This document shows, one piece after another, positions 27,288 through 36,260 of a stretch of DNA of 64,000 nucleotides. The DNA is from Rhodanobacteraceae bacterium (GTDB taxonomy: Bacteria > Pseudomonadota > Gammaproteobacteria > Xanthomonadales > Rhodanobacteraceae), in the NCBI GenBank assembly GCA_004299555.1, contig SCQU01000029.1, positions 1 to 64,000 of the forward strand. The letters run 5' to 3'. The number at the start of each line of letters is the position of its first letter. The first letter of the stretch is position 1. The translations under genes and the position numbers were made by a program. The notes below the pieces were generated by a model, which saw nothing but the letters and a program-made list of their open reading frames with translations, was not told the DNA's origin and searched no databases.

Positions 27288-28004
27288 TCAGACTTCTTCG
27301 GTGTCCGTGACCTTGGCCCGCCGCATCAGCCAGGCGACGCCGCGCAGATCCGCGAGTCCGACCCACAGGCGGTCGAGCATCCCGTACTTGGACACGCCGC
27401 GCGTGCGCGGGCGGTGGCCCACGGGAATACTGACGCTCTCGCTGCCCGCGCGCTTGACCAGCGCCGGCAGGTAGCGGTGCATGTGGTCGAAGTAGGGCAG
27501 GGCGAGGAAGGTTTCGCGCTCGAAGAGTTTGAGGCCGCAGCCGGTATCGGGGGTCGCATCGCGCAGCATGCGCGAGCGCACCGCGTTGGCAATTTTTGAC
27601 GAGATGCGCTTGTTGAAACTGTCACGGCGGGTGGTGCGCCAGCCAGCGAAGAGCTTGATGCTGGCGCCGGCGCCGCCGCGTGCCGCCAGCAGTTTGGGAA
27701 TGTCGGCCGGATCATTCTGGCCGTCGCCGTCCAGGGTGGCGATCCAGGCTGACCGCGCCGCGCGTACACCGGTGCGGATCGCGGTGCTTTGTCCGCTTTG
27801 CTTGAGGTGCCGGATGATGCGGAGCTCCGGATGCCGGGCGCGCTCGGCCTTGAGCACCGCGAGCGAATCGTCCTTGCTTGCATCATCGACGTACACGACT
27901 TCGTAGTCGATGCGGCCGCGCAGGGCCGCCGCGATTTCGGCAAGCAGCGGCGGAATGTTGTCGCGCTCGTTGAAGACCGGCACGACCACGGACAGATCTG
28001 GCAT
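27288..28004 (-). CDS. Glycosyltransferase family 2, dolichyl-phosphate-mannosyltransferase-like
   Basis: A 238-residue GT-A protein starting LSVVVPVFNERDNI, with VDDASKDDS and the metal-binding LDGDGQNDP. RDATPDTGCGLKLFERE and the RPRTRGVSKYG motif follow, as in polyprenyl-phosphate glycosyltransferases (DPM1/ArnC-like). No C-terminal membrane spans are present, which suggests it works with a separate membrane partner. The sugar and lipid acceptor cannot be told. Start 28004 sits at the domain boundary; the longer frame runs into repeat sequence. Confidence 0.9.
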   Translation of the reverse strand: MPDLSVVVPVFNERDNIPPLLAEIAAALRGRIDYEVVYVDDASKDDSLAVLKAERARHPELRIIRHLKQSGQSTAIRTGVRAARSAWIATLDGDGQNDPADIPKLLAARGGAGASIKLFAGWRTTRRDSFNKRISSKIANAVRSRMLRDATPDTGCGLKLFERETFLALPYFDHMHRYLPALVKRAGSESVSIPVGHRPRTRGVSKYGMLDRLWVGLADLRGVAWLMRRAKVTDTEEV

Positions 28005-28059
28005 CGATGGCGCCTTGCCTTCCAAAAGGCCAATTATCGCCGATGCGGCGCGATGCTGC

Positions 28060-28258
28060 TTGCGTTGCGCAACGGGGCGAACGCATCCATCCCCCCGCGC
28101 GCGGCGCGCGCGGCCCCCTTCGTACCGAAGGGGCGGCCGGTTGGCGGTTTGTGTTTGGCTTCCCGTTTCGTGGCGAAGTGGGGCGGCCGGTGCAGCTTGG
28201 CCTCCTCCTTCCACAGGAAGGCGAACGACGGGGTGGCCTTGGGCTTTCGGAGGGACGC
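28060..28258. repeat. Intergenic palindromic repeat sequence
   Basis: Between the glycosyltransferase start and the parB stop. A perfect hairpin lies at 28115-28133 (CCCCTTCG, loop TAC, CGAAGGGG), followed by GCGGCCGGTTGGC. About 50 bases on, a degenerate second unit repeats the plan (CCCGTTTCG, TGG, CGAAGTGGG, then GCGGCCGGTGCAGC). This looks like a tandem pair of REP-type units. Possible role: end of the parAB transcript or mRNA stabiliser. Confidence 0.65.
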
Positions 28259-29122
28259 TCAGCGCAGCTTTTCGAGCACGCCTTCGAGCTCGTCCGTGCT
28301 GTGGTAGTGGATCACCAGCTTGCCGCGGCCGCCGCGGCCCTGCGCCACTTCGACGCGGGTGCCAAGGTTGTCGGACAACTCGCGCTCGAGCGCGGCGACG
28401 TCGGGGTCGACCTTGCGTGATTTGCCCTTCGCCGCCGGTTTTGGCAACTGCGCCAGCCGCACCGCCTGTTCAAGTTCGCGCACCGTCCAGCCGCGGTCGG
28501 CGGCCTTGACCGCCAGCGCGATCGCACGCGGCGCGGGCAGCGTCAGCAGCGCCCGCGCGTGGCCCATGTCGATGCGGCCGGCTTCCAGCAGGTCGCGGAT
28601 GGGTTCTGGCAGTTCCAGCAGGCGCAGCAGGTTTGCGACCGCCGCGCGTGAACGCCCCACCGCGTCGGCGGCCTGCTGCTGGCTGAGCTTGAATTCGTCG
28701 ACCAGCTGGCGCAGCGCATGCGCCTCTTCCAGTGCGGTCAGCTCCTCGCGCTGGATGTTTTCAATCAACGCGACCGCCAGGACCGATTGCGCGGGGATGT
28801 CGCGGATGACGGCCGGGATTTCCGTGAAGCCCGCCTGCCGCGCCGCGCGCCAGCGGCGTTCGCCGGCAATGAGTTCATATTGGCCGCGGCCGACGTTGCG
28901 GACGACGATGGGCTGGATCAGACCCTGCGCCTTGATCGACGCGGCAAGCTCGGCCAGGGCCGTTTCGTCAAAGTGGCGGCGCGGCTGGTACTGCCCGGCG
29001 CGGATCGCCAGCACCGGCAGGTTGGCCAGGGTTTCGCCGGCGGGCGCGTCGGCCGCATCGCTGCCGCCAAGCAGGACGTCCAGATCGCGCGCGCCGAGGC
29101 CCCGGCGCCTGGCGGCACTCAT
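28259..29122 (-). CDS. parB: Chromosome partitioning protein ParB
   Basis: CTP-dependent clamp that loads at parS sites for origin segregation. The 287-residue protein has a basic start with GLGARDLDVLLGG, the ParB N-terminal domain (YQPRRHFDETALAELAASIK, QPIVVR, YELIAGERRWRAA) and a helix-turn-helix (LSQQQAADAVGRSRAAVANLLRLL). A C-terminal dimerisation part closes it. Its start overlaps the parA stop by 4 bases. Chromosomal parAB beside rsmG is the classical origin-proximal arrangement. Confidence 0.96.
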   Translation of the reverse strand: MSAARRRGLGARDLDVLLGGSDAADAPAGETLANLPVLAIRAGQYQPRRHFDETALAELAASIKAQGLIQPIVVRNVGRGQYELIAGERRWRAARQAGFTEIPAVIRDIPAQSVLAVALIENIQREELTALEEAHALRQLVDEFKLSQQQAADAVGRSRAAVANLLRLLELPEPIRDLLEAGRIDMGHARALLTLPAPRAIALAVKAADRGWTVRELEQAVRLAQLPKPAAKGKSRKVDPDVAALERELSDNLGTRVEVAQGRGGRGKLVIHYHSTDELEGVLEKLR

Positions 29123-29991
29123 GCCGATACCTTCATCATGGGGGTGCGTGGTGGCTTCAAGGCGGGTGATTGGTTTTGGGGCGACGGATTGTCGCGGTCG
29201 GATGTTGCGCCACCCTTGCGGGCCGGATCGACCCCGAGCCGGCGGATCATTTCGCCCGCGAGGCCGAGGTAGGCGATCGCGCCGCGCGACTCGCGGTCGT
29301 ACAGGTTGATCGGCTGGCCGTGGCTGGGCGCCTCGGCGAGGCGCACGTTGCGCGGCACCACCGAGTGCAGCACCTTGTCGCCAAAGTGCGAGGTGAGCTC
29401 GTTGGAAACATCGTTGCCAAGCGTCGTGCGCGAATCGTACATGGTGCGCAGCAGGCCTTCGATTTCGAGGCGGGGATTGAGCCGCGCGCGCACCGCCTTG
29501 ATCGTGTCCAGCAGATCGGTCAGGCCTTCGAGCGCCATCGATTCGCACTGCACCGGGATCAGCACGCTGTCGGCCGCCGCCAGCGCGTTCAAGGTCAGAA
29601 GGTGCAGCGAAGGCGGGCAGTCGATCAGGATGATCGCATAGCGGTTGCCCAGTTTTGCCAGTTGATCCTTGAGGCGCGATTCGCGCGCGATCGCGTCGGT
29701 CAGTTTCAGTTCGGCGGCGGTCAGGTCGCGGTTGCCCGGCAACAGGTCAAACCCCGCCGCGGTGGTGACGATCGCGGCTTCGATGGGCGCTTCCTCCAGC
29801 AACACTTCGCAGCCGTTCGGCCTGGTGGCGCGCTTGTCCACGCCGGTGGACGAGGTCGCGTTGCCCTGCGGATCGAGATCCACCAGCAGGATGCGGCGTT
29901 TGGTCTCCGCCAGGGCGGCGGCCAGGTTCACCGCGGTAGTGGTCTTGCCGACGCCGCCCTTCTGGTTGGCGATGGCGATGATGCGCGTCAT
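29119..29991 (-). CDS. parA: Chromosome partitioning ATPase ParA
   Basis: Walker-type ATPase that moves ParB-parS complexes. The 290-residue protein opens MTRIIAIANQKGGVGKTTTA with the deviant Walker A KGGVGKTT at 11-18, then ILLVDLDPQGNATS (Walker A' / DxDPQ) and IILIDCPPSL (Walker B). The C-terminal tail (about 255-290) is low-complexity. It lies upstream of parB with a 4-base overlap and 25 bases after rsmG, so rsmG-parA-parB is probably one transcript. Confidence 0.97.
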   Translation of the reverse strand: MTRIIAIANQKGGVGKTTTAVNLAAALAETKRRILLVDLDPQGNATSSTGVDKRATRPNGCEVLLEEAPIEAAIVTTAAGFDLLPGNRDLTAAELKLTDAIARESRLKDQLAKLGNRYAIILIDCPPSLHLLTLNALAAADSVLIPVQCESMALEGLTDLLDTIKAVRARLNPRLEIEGLLRTMYDSRTTLGNDVSNELTSHFGDKVLHSVVPRNVRLAEAPSHGQPINLYDRESRGAIAYLGLAGEMIRRLGVDPARKGGATSDRDNPSPQNQSPALKPPRTPMMKVSA

Positions 29992-30016
29992 GGGTCGCAG
30001 CGGAAGTGGGAGGCGA

Positions 30017-30667
30017 TTAGCGTACCATCGCCGGCGCGCCGGCGCGGGATGGGCCGCGCGTGAGCTCGATCAGGCAGCGCTCGGCGTCGATGCCCGGAAC
30101 CGCGAGCGCATGGGCGGCGATGACCCGGAACGGGGCCGCAACGGCGGCCATTTCGCCGGCGTCGGGATGGCCTTTGAGCGCCAGCCAGCGGCCGTCCGGC
30201 GCCAGCAGGTGGCCCGCCCAGGCCAGCATGTCCGGAATGCTGGCGAAGGCGCGTGCGGTAATGGTGTCGAACTGGCCACGCAGGTCCTGTACGCGCGCCT
30301 GTGCAACGCGCACGTTTGCCAGCGGCAGGCTGCGGACCGCTTCGCGCAGGAACCGCGCCTTCTTGCCGTTGCTTTCGACCAGGGTTACCGCAAGCCCGGG
30401 GCGCGCGATGGCGAGCGGAATGCCGGGCAGGCCTGCGCCGCTGCCAAGATCGGCCAGCGTTTTGCCCTGGATCCAGGGGAGTACGGCCAGCGAATCCAAA
30501 AGGTGCCGCGCCACCATGTCAGCCGGGTCGCGCACCGCGGTCAGGTTGTAGGCGTGGTTCCACTGGTCCAGCAGCCGCAGGTAGGCCAGCATCCGCGTCT
30601 GCGCGTCCTGCGGCAGGTCCAGGTGCAGGGCGGCAAGGCCGGTGGCGAGTGGCTGAGCAAGTTCCAT
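30017..30667 (-). CDS. rsmG: 16S rRNA (guanine-527-N7)-methyltransferase
   Basis: Methylates G527 of 16S rRNA. About 216 residues with the Rossmann-type SAM motif TLADLGSGAGLPGIPLAIA, preceded by the family segment QWNHAYNLTAVRDPADMVARHLLDS. The ATG at 30667 is preferred; a GTG at 30691 is an alternative. It is upstream of parA in the conserved rsmG-parA-parB order. Confidence 0.95.
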   Translation of the reverse strand: MELAQPLATGLAALHLDLPQDAQTRMLAYLRLLDQWNHAYNLTAVRDPADMVARHLLDSLAVLPWIQGKTLADLGSGAGLPGIPLAIARPGLAVTLVESNGKKARFLREAVRSLPLANVRVAQARVQDLRGQFDTITARAFASIPDMLAWAGHLLAPDGRWLALKGHPDAGEMAAVAAPFRVIAAHALAVPGIDAERCLIELTRGPSRAGAPAMVR

Positions 30668-30752
30668 CGGGCGCGCGTCGATCGGTCTCACGATTGGCCC
30701 TGCGCCGGCACCGGCGATCGGGCGCAGGCGCGGGTTTGCTTGCGGGCTGCAG

Positions 30753-30780
30753 AAAAACAGGAGCCCGCCGGGGCGGGCTC
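30753..30780 (-). terminator. Rho-independent terminator of the SPFH gene
   Basis: An 8-bp stem (GAGCCCGC 30761-30768, GCGGGCTC 30773-30780) is followed on the minus strand by CTGTTTTTC (complement of 30753-30760). It lies 26 bases after the stop codon of the minus-strand gene at 30807, and separates that gene from rsmG. Confidence 0.85.
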
Positions 30781-30806
30781 ACCGTTTCTCCCTGGCTGGT
30801 CCAGGG

Positions 30807-31286
30807 TTACGCGGCGAGGTTCAGCTCGACCCGCGTGACCAGCACCCCGCGGTCGCGCAGGCTGCCATTCAGGATTTGCTTGATGTGCTGGTTGCGCGCG
30901 CGTGAATCTTGCGCCGCGGCCACGTCGGCGTGCCGCACCGCATCGTGCAGCTGGTGGCGGATCAGCTTGTCAGCGCGGTCGATGACCGCATCGGCGCGTT
31001 CAGGATCCAGCACCTGCCACCACACGCGGCCGCGCATCACCCCCGCATCCGTGCCGCTCGCCGGCGCGCGCTCGTCCACCGCCAGGGTGTAGCCGGTGAT
31101 GCTGATCTTGTGGGCAATGCGCTCGACCAGGGGCACCACGAGGTGGGTGCCGGCTGCGAGCGTGCCGGCGGGTTTGCCCAGCCGGCGCAGCGTGTAGACC
31201 TGGCCTTCGGGGATGCGCTTGACGCTGAACACGGCGACCGTGACGATCAACGTCAGGATTGCCAACAGTGTCAGTGCAGGAATCAT
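30807..31286 (-). CDS. Short SPFH/Band-7 domain membrane protein
   Basis: A 159-residue protein with one N-terminal span (about 3-20, PALTLLAILTLIVTVAVF) followed directly by RIPEGQVYTLRRLGKPAGTL and PLVERIAHKISITGYTL, the start of a Band-7/stomatin-type domain. It ends near SLRDRGVLVTRVELNL, where full-length stomatins continue with a long coiled coil. It is therefore a truncated or minimal SPFH protein. A clean terminator follows, so it looks like a functional transcription unit and not a broken one. Confidence 0.82.
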   Translation of the reverse strand: MIPALTLLAILTLIVTVAVFSVKRIPEGQVYTLRRLGKPAGTLAAGTHLVVPLVERIAHKISITGYTLAVDERAPASGTDAGVMRGRVWWQVLDPERADAVIDRADKLIRHQLHDAVRHADVAAAQDSRARNQHIKQILNGSLRDRGVLVTRVELNLAA

Positions 31287-31363
31287 AATGATTTCAATGC
31301 TCTGTGATCAACTCAAAGTTTCTGGCTTCGGAGTGTCACGCATCTTGCGGATGCGATTGTGCA

Positions 31364-32539
<1,176 letters not shown>

Positions 32540-32651
32540 GCATGACACCGGGCTACCGCGATCATTCAGGCTTGGGCGTCCATCGCGCGTCTATGCTGGC
32601 CGGCACTGCGTCCGCCGACGGTGGCGGCGGCAGCAGGATCAGGCGCCGCAC

Positions 32652-33548
32652 ATGAGCCAAATTCCTTCCATACCCGGTGGCGACGGCGCCGCGGCTGAAA
32701 CCCGGCCTGCGCCGGCGTTGTCGCCGGAACTGGTGGCGGCGTTGGCCAAAGCCGGCGCGGACGGTGCGCTGCGGACCCTGGCGCGGCCGCTGTACTGGCT
32801 CTACGAACGCTGGCTGGACCGCAGCCTCGACCGCACGGTGATGCCGCGGCACATCGGCCTCATCCTCGATGGCAACCGCCGTTTTGCCCGCCGCAATGGG
32901 CTGGACGTACGCCACGGGCACCAGTTCGGTGTGCGCAAGCTCAAGACGTTCCTCGCGTGGTGCCTGGAATTTGGCGTCAAGCACGTCACCCTGTTCGTGT
33001 TCAGCACCGAAAACTTCAAGCGCGCGCCGGCGGAGGTGCAGTACCTGCTGGATCTCTTCGTACGCGAAAGCGCGCAGTTGCTGGATGACCTGCGGCTCGA
33101 TACCGAGAAAGTCCGGGTCAAGATCATCGGCCAGCGTGACCGCCTGCCGCCGAAGGTGCTGGCAGCGAGCGACGCGCTGGAACTTTCAACCGCCGCGCAC
33201 AAGGGCACGCTGCTCACCATTGCGCTGGCCTACGGCGGGCGCGAGGAAATCGTCGACGCGGTCAAGGGGCTCCTGACCGAAGCCGCAGGCAAGGGCGCGT
33301 CGCTTGCGAGCGTGGCCGAGGCGCTGACCGCCGAACAGCTGAGTGCGCACCTGTACACCGCCGGGCAACCCGATCCGGATTTCATCATCCGCACCTCGGG
33401 CGAGCAGCGGCTCTCCGGCTTCCTGCTCTGGCAGGCGGCGTACAGCGAACTGTATTTCTGCGATGCACTGTGGCCAAAGTTCCGGCGCATCGACTTCCTG
33501 CGTGCGCTCCGCGACTACCAGCAGCGCGAGCGCCGGTTCGGGGGCTGA
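32652..33548 (+). CDS. uppS: Isoprenyl transferase, undecaprenyl-diphosphate-synthase family
   Basis: Elongates farnesyl or longer diphosphates with cis double bonds. The 298-residue protein has a non-standard N-terminal extension (about 65 residues) before HIGLILDGNRRFARRNG, with catalytic Asp at about 73. FVFSTENFKR, DFIIRTSGEQRLSGFLLWQ and the terminal ERRFGG follow. The first motif reads LDGNRRFARR where typical bacterial UppS has MDGNGRWA, and the extension is also unusual, so this could be a paralogue with another chain length. The main uppS normally sits with cdsA and dxr, which are not here. Confidence 0.9.
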   Translation: MSQIPSIPGGDGAAAETRPAPALSPELVAALAKAGADGALRTLARPLYWLYERWLDRSLDRTVMPRHIGLILDGNRRFARRNGLDVRHGHQFGVRKLKTFLAWCLEFGVKHVTLFVFSTENFKRAPAEVQYLLDLFVRESAQLLDDLRLDTEKVRVKIIGQRDRLPPKVLAASDALELSTAAHKGTLLTIALAYGGREEIVDAVKGLLTEAAGKGASLASVAEALTAEQLSAHLYTAGQPDPDFIIRTSGEQRLSGFLLWQAAYSELYFCDALWPKFRRIDFLRALRDYQQRERRFGG

Positions 33549-33564
33549 CCCCGGCGCGCGGCCG

Positions 33565-34578
33565 TCAAGCCGCGGGTGGCTCCACCGTAAGCACGATTTT
33601 GCCGAGGTAGCCGCCGGCTTCCATGCAGCGGTGTGCGTCGGCGGCGTCCGCCAGAGGAAACACGCGCGCCAGCCGCGGCCGGCACTGTCCGGCATCCAGC
33701 AATGGCCAGACCCGTGCCAGCAGTTCGGTTGCGATCGTGCCCTTCTCGGTGGCGCTGCGCGGACGCATTGCCGAGCCGGTGAGCACGAGCTGGCGTGCGA
33801 GGATCGGGGTCAAGTCGAGGCTTTCAGCCAGGTGCCCACCGGTGAAGCCGATCAGCACCAGCCGGCCGCGCGGCGCCAGCGATGCGAGGTTGCCTTCGAG
33901 GTTGGCCGCGCCGACTGGATCCAGGATCACGTCGACGCCGTGCCCGCCGGTCGCAGCAAGCACCGCTGCCGCAAGGTCCTGCGTTTGATGGTTGATCGCA
34001 TGGTCGGCCCCGAGTGCGATGCAATCGCGGCAACCGGCGTCGCTGCCCGAGGTCGCGATGACGCGCGCGCCCAGCGCGTGGGCAAGCTGGATCGCCATGC
34101 TGCCCACGCCACCGCGGCCGCCGTGGACGAGCAGGGTTTCGCCCGCGCGCAGGCGCCCGGTCTGGAACACGTTGGCCCACACCGTAAAGCATGCCTCGGG
34201 CAGGCACGCCGCGGCCACGGCGTCGTAGCCCTGCGGCCAGCGCAGCAGCTGCACCGCCGGTGCGACCGCGTATTGGGCGTAGCCGCCGCCGTTGGTGAGG
34301 GTGCATATCCGGTCGCCCACTGCCCAATCCATGACCCCCGCGCCCAGCGCCGCGATGCTGCCGGCAACTTCAAGGCCAAGCACCGGGTTGGCGCCGGTGT
34401 CGATGGGATAGCGTCCTTGCCGCTGCAGCACGTCGGCCCGGTTGACGCCTGCGGCTTCGACCCGGATCAGCACTTCGCCCGGTCCCGGTACGGGCGTGGG
34501 CAAGTGTGCGGGCACGAGCACTTCGGCCGCACCGGTGGTGCGGGCCGCGATGGCGATCATTGACGTGGGTGTGGCCAT
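33565..34578 (-). CDS. NAD(P)H:quinone oxidoreductase, MDR superfamily (Qor/PIG3 type)
   Basis: A 337-residue zinc-free medium-chain dehydrogenase. The N-terminal GroES-like part has PGPGEVLIRVEAAGVNRADVLQRQG and the cofactor fold has LLVHGGRGGVGSMAIQLAHALGA (positions about 147-169). VDVILDPVGAANLEGNLASL follows. No structural zinc cysteine cluster is seen, as expected for the quinone-reductase branch; the FTG..PIG3-type pattern RQGRYP is present. Convergent with the UppS gene, with 16 bases between the stops. Confidence 0.93.
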   Translation of the reverse strand: MATPTSMIAIAARTTGAAEVLVPAHLPTPVPGPGEVLIRVEAAGVNRADVLQRQGRYPIDTGANPVLGLEVAGSIAALGAGVMDWAVGDRICTLTNGGGYAQYAVAPAVQLLRWPQGYDAVAAACLPEACFTVWANVFQTGRLRAGETLLVHGGRGGVGSMAIQLAHALGARVIATSGSDAGCRDCIALGADHAINHQTQDLAAAVLAATGGHGVDVILDPVGAANLEGNLASLAPRGRLVLIGFTGGHLAESLDLTPILARQLVLTGSAMRPRSATEKGTIATELLARVWPLLDAGQCRPRLARVFPLADAADAHRCMEAGGYLGKIVLTVEPPAA

Positions 34579-34781
34579 GGGGTGGTTGGGCTGGTGCGCT
34601 GCGGGCAGGCACCAAGTATGCGGCCATCGGCCGCGGCGGCAAGGGCGCGGTCGGCGGATAATACGCAGGCGCGGAGGGCGCTGGAACCTCGAACGCCGTG
34701 CGTTTGCCGCGCGCACCGTGACCGCCGGGACCGGGTGCATGGGGTCACGGCCGCGCAGATGGATGCAACCTGGAGTGGGCG

Positions 34782-35594
34782 ATGCAAGATGTGATGTTCG
34801 TGCTGGGTGCGGTTGATCCCGAGATGCAGGCGATCGAAAACCTGCTTGCGGCCCACGGGGTGCCGTGTGTGCGTGCGACGGTGGACGGCAAGCGGGTGTA
34901 TCCGGCCAACGCCTACGCCGCCGGGTTGCCGGCGGCGGCTGCGGCCGTGCGTGACCGCGGCGGGCGCGTGTATCTGGTCGAGTGTGTCGGCCAGGCACCG
35001 GCGGGCGTCGTACGGATCGACCACCATCACGCGGGCGATCCCGGCTTTGGGCGGCCACCCAGCGAATATTGGGCAGCGTCCAGCCTTGGGCAGACCGTCG
35101 CTGCGCTGGCGGATGGCATCGTCGATGGCGTCGCAGCCACGCCCGTGCTGCGCATGGTGGCCGCGGCCGATCATTGCCTGGGGGCCGCGTATTGCGGTGA
35201 GTGTCCGGGCGTCGAACCCGATGCGTTGATGCGCTGGCATGTGGCCTCGCGCGCGCAGTTTGAAAAGCGTTCGGAGGCCGCCCTGTTGCGCGACGTGGAT
35301 GCGGCGCGGCAGGCGTTGCGCGACGCGGTGCGGGTGGAGTTGGCGCCGGGCGTCTTTGCGGCGGACCTGCGCGATCGTTTCGTCCCCGAATTGCCGTTGG
35401 CCGCCGCGCGCGACGGACAGTGCTGTCTGTCGGCCGTGAAGGCGCGCGATGGCCGCACCAAGGTTGGCTGCCTGGTCGGAAGCCCGGCCCAGGTTTCGGC
35501 GTTCATCGACACCTGGGTACCGGCGCACCAGCTGGTCGATGTGTACGGTGATTCGGCCCGCGGATTCGCCGGCGCCTATCGGCCCCGCGCGTAA
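34782..35594 (+). CDS. DHH-motif protein of unknown function
   Basis: A 270-residue cytoplasmic protein. VVRIDHHHAGDPGFGRPPSEY (about residues 76-96) carries an Asp-His-His motif like that of DHH phosphoesterases, and VAAADHCLGAAYCGECPG (about 127-144) adds further His and Cys. I do not see the other DHH motifs or a DHHA1 domain clearly, so membership is a suggestion. Homologues are, to my memory, annotated only as hypothetical. It is monocistronic by position: divergent from the quinone reductase and convergent with the hemerythrin gene, whose stop is 3 bases away. Confidence 0.75.
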   Translation: MQDVMFVLGAVDPEMQAIENLLAAHGVPCVRATVDGKRVYPANAYAAGLPAAAAAVRDRGGRVYLVECVGQAPAGVVRIDHHHAGDPGFGRPPSEYWAASSLGQTVAALADGIVDGVAATPVLRMVAAADHCLGAAYCGECPGVEPDALMRWHVASRAQFEKRSEAALLRDVDAARQALRDAVRVELAPGVFAADLRDRFVPELPLAAARDGQCCLSAVKARDGRTKVGCLVGSPAQVSAFIDTWVPAHQLVDVYGDSARGFAGAYRPRA

Positions 35595-35596
35595 CC

Positions 35597-36064
35597 TCAG
35601 GGTTGCTTGGGCGCCAGCGCGCAGCGCCAGCCCTCCGGCAGTTGCGCGGCCTGGATGGCGGTGGCGAACGATGGCTCGGCAGGCTGCGCCTGCAACCGGT
35701 CAAGCGCGGTGTAGACGATGCTTTCTTCCTTCGGGTTGTGCATCTGCAACAGCTGGTACAGCTTGCGGCCGTCCTCGCGCATGGTGCCCTCGGCGGCCGC
35801 CTTGGCGCTGGCCGCGGCGAGTGATTCCAGCAGCGGCCACATCTGACCGTGCTCGCGCTTCATCACGAACACCGGCATCGTGAGGCCGGACTTGACCAAC
35901 GGGGGAAACAGGATCGCCTCTTCCACATAGACGTGCAGGCGCAGCAGCGCCAGGGACCGGGCCAGCGCCGGGAGGTCGCTGCCGCCCTCCGCGATGCCCT
36001 TGACGCCGGCATCGATCTGGTGGTGTTGGTTGGCAAGCAATTGACTGCAGGGCGTCTCGGCCAT
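35597..36064 (-). CDS. Hemerythrin-domain protein
   Basis: A 155-residue four-helix protein likely to hold a di-iron site. Ligand-type residues: NQHHQID (about 13-19), LHVYVEEAILFPPL (HxxxE), KREHGQM and MHNPKEESIVY (HxxxE). This H...HxxxE...H...HxxxE set is complete. Such proteins sense or bind oxygen or nitric oxide, or help repair iron-sulfur clusters (RIC/YtfE-like). Start 36064 (MAETPCSQLL) is preferred over the upstream ATG at 36091. It is divergent from the cupin-hemerythrin gene at 36261. Confidence 0.9.
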   Translation of the reverse strand: MAETPCSQLLANQHHQIDAGVKGIAEGGSDLPALARSLALLRLHVYVEEAILFPPLVKSGLTMPVFVMKREHGQMWPLLESLAAASAKAAAEGTMREDGRKLYQLLQMHNPKEESIVYTALDRLQAQPAEPSFATAIQAAQLPEGWRCALAPKQP

Positions 36065-36260
36065 GGGTGATCTCCAGTAGCGGCGCGGCAATGGATGCGC
36101 GTGGCAAGCCGCCTACGCTAGCAGCCTTGGTGCTGCGTGCCGGTGATTTAAGGCAAGCGCCATGCCGCCTGGTGTCTGACACGCGTCAGCGTGCGCACAC
36201 CCCGATTGGATGTAGCGTGGTGCGCATGGCGTGCCTGCCATTGCAAACCACCACTCGCGC

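Noticed and set aside
28259-29548. N-terminally extended parB frame (429 codons)
   Set aside because: The first 142 codons lie opposite or within parA in another frame; the ParB start at 29122 is clear.
28259-30000. parS sites near parAB
   Set aside because: I searched by eye for TGTTTCACGTGAAACA-like 16-mers near parAB and found none I could support.
33565-35058. 497-codon frame around the quinone reductase
   Set aside because: The family start is at 34578; the extension is Arg/Pro-rich and antisense to the DHH-motif gene.
36065-36260. FNR box (TTGAT-N4-ATCAA) between the hemerythrin genes
   Set aside because: No match was found, although the gene functions made it plausible.
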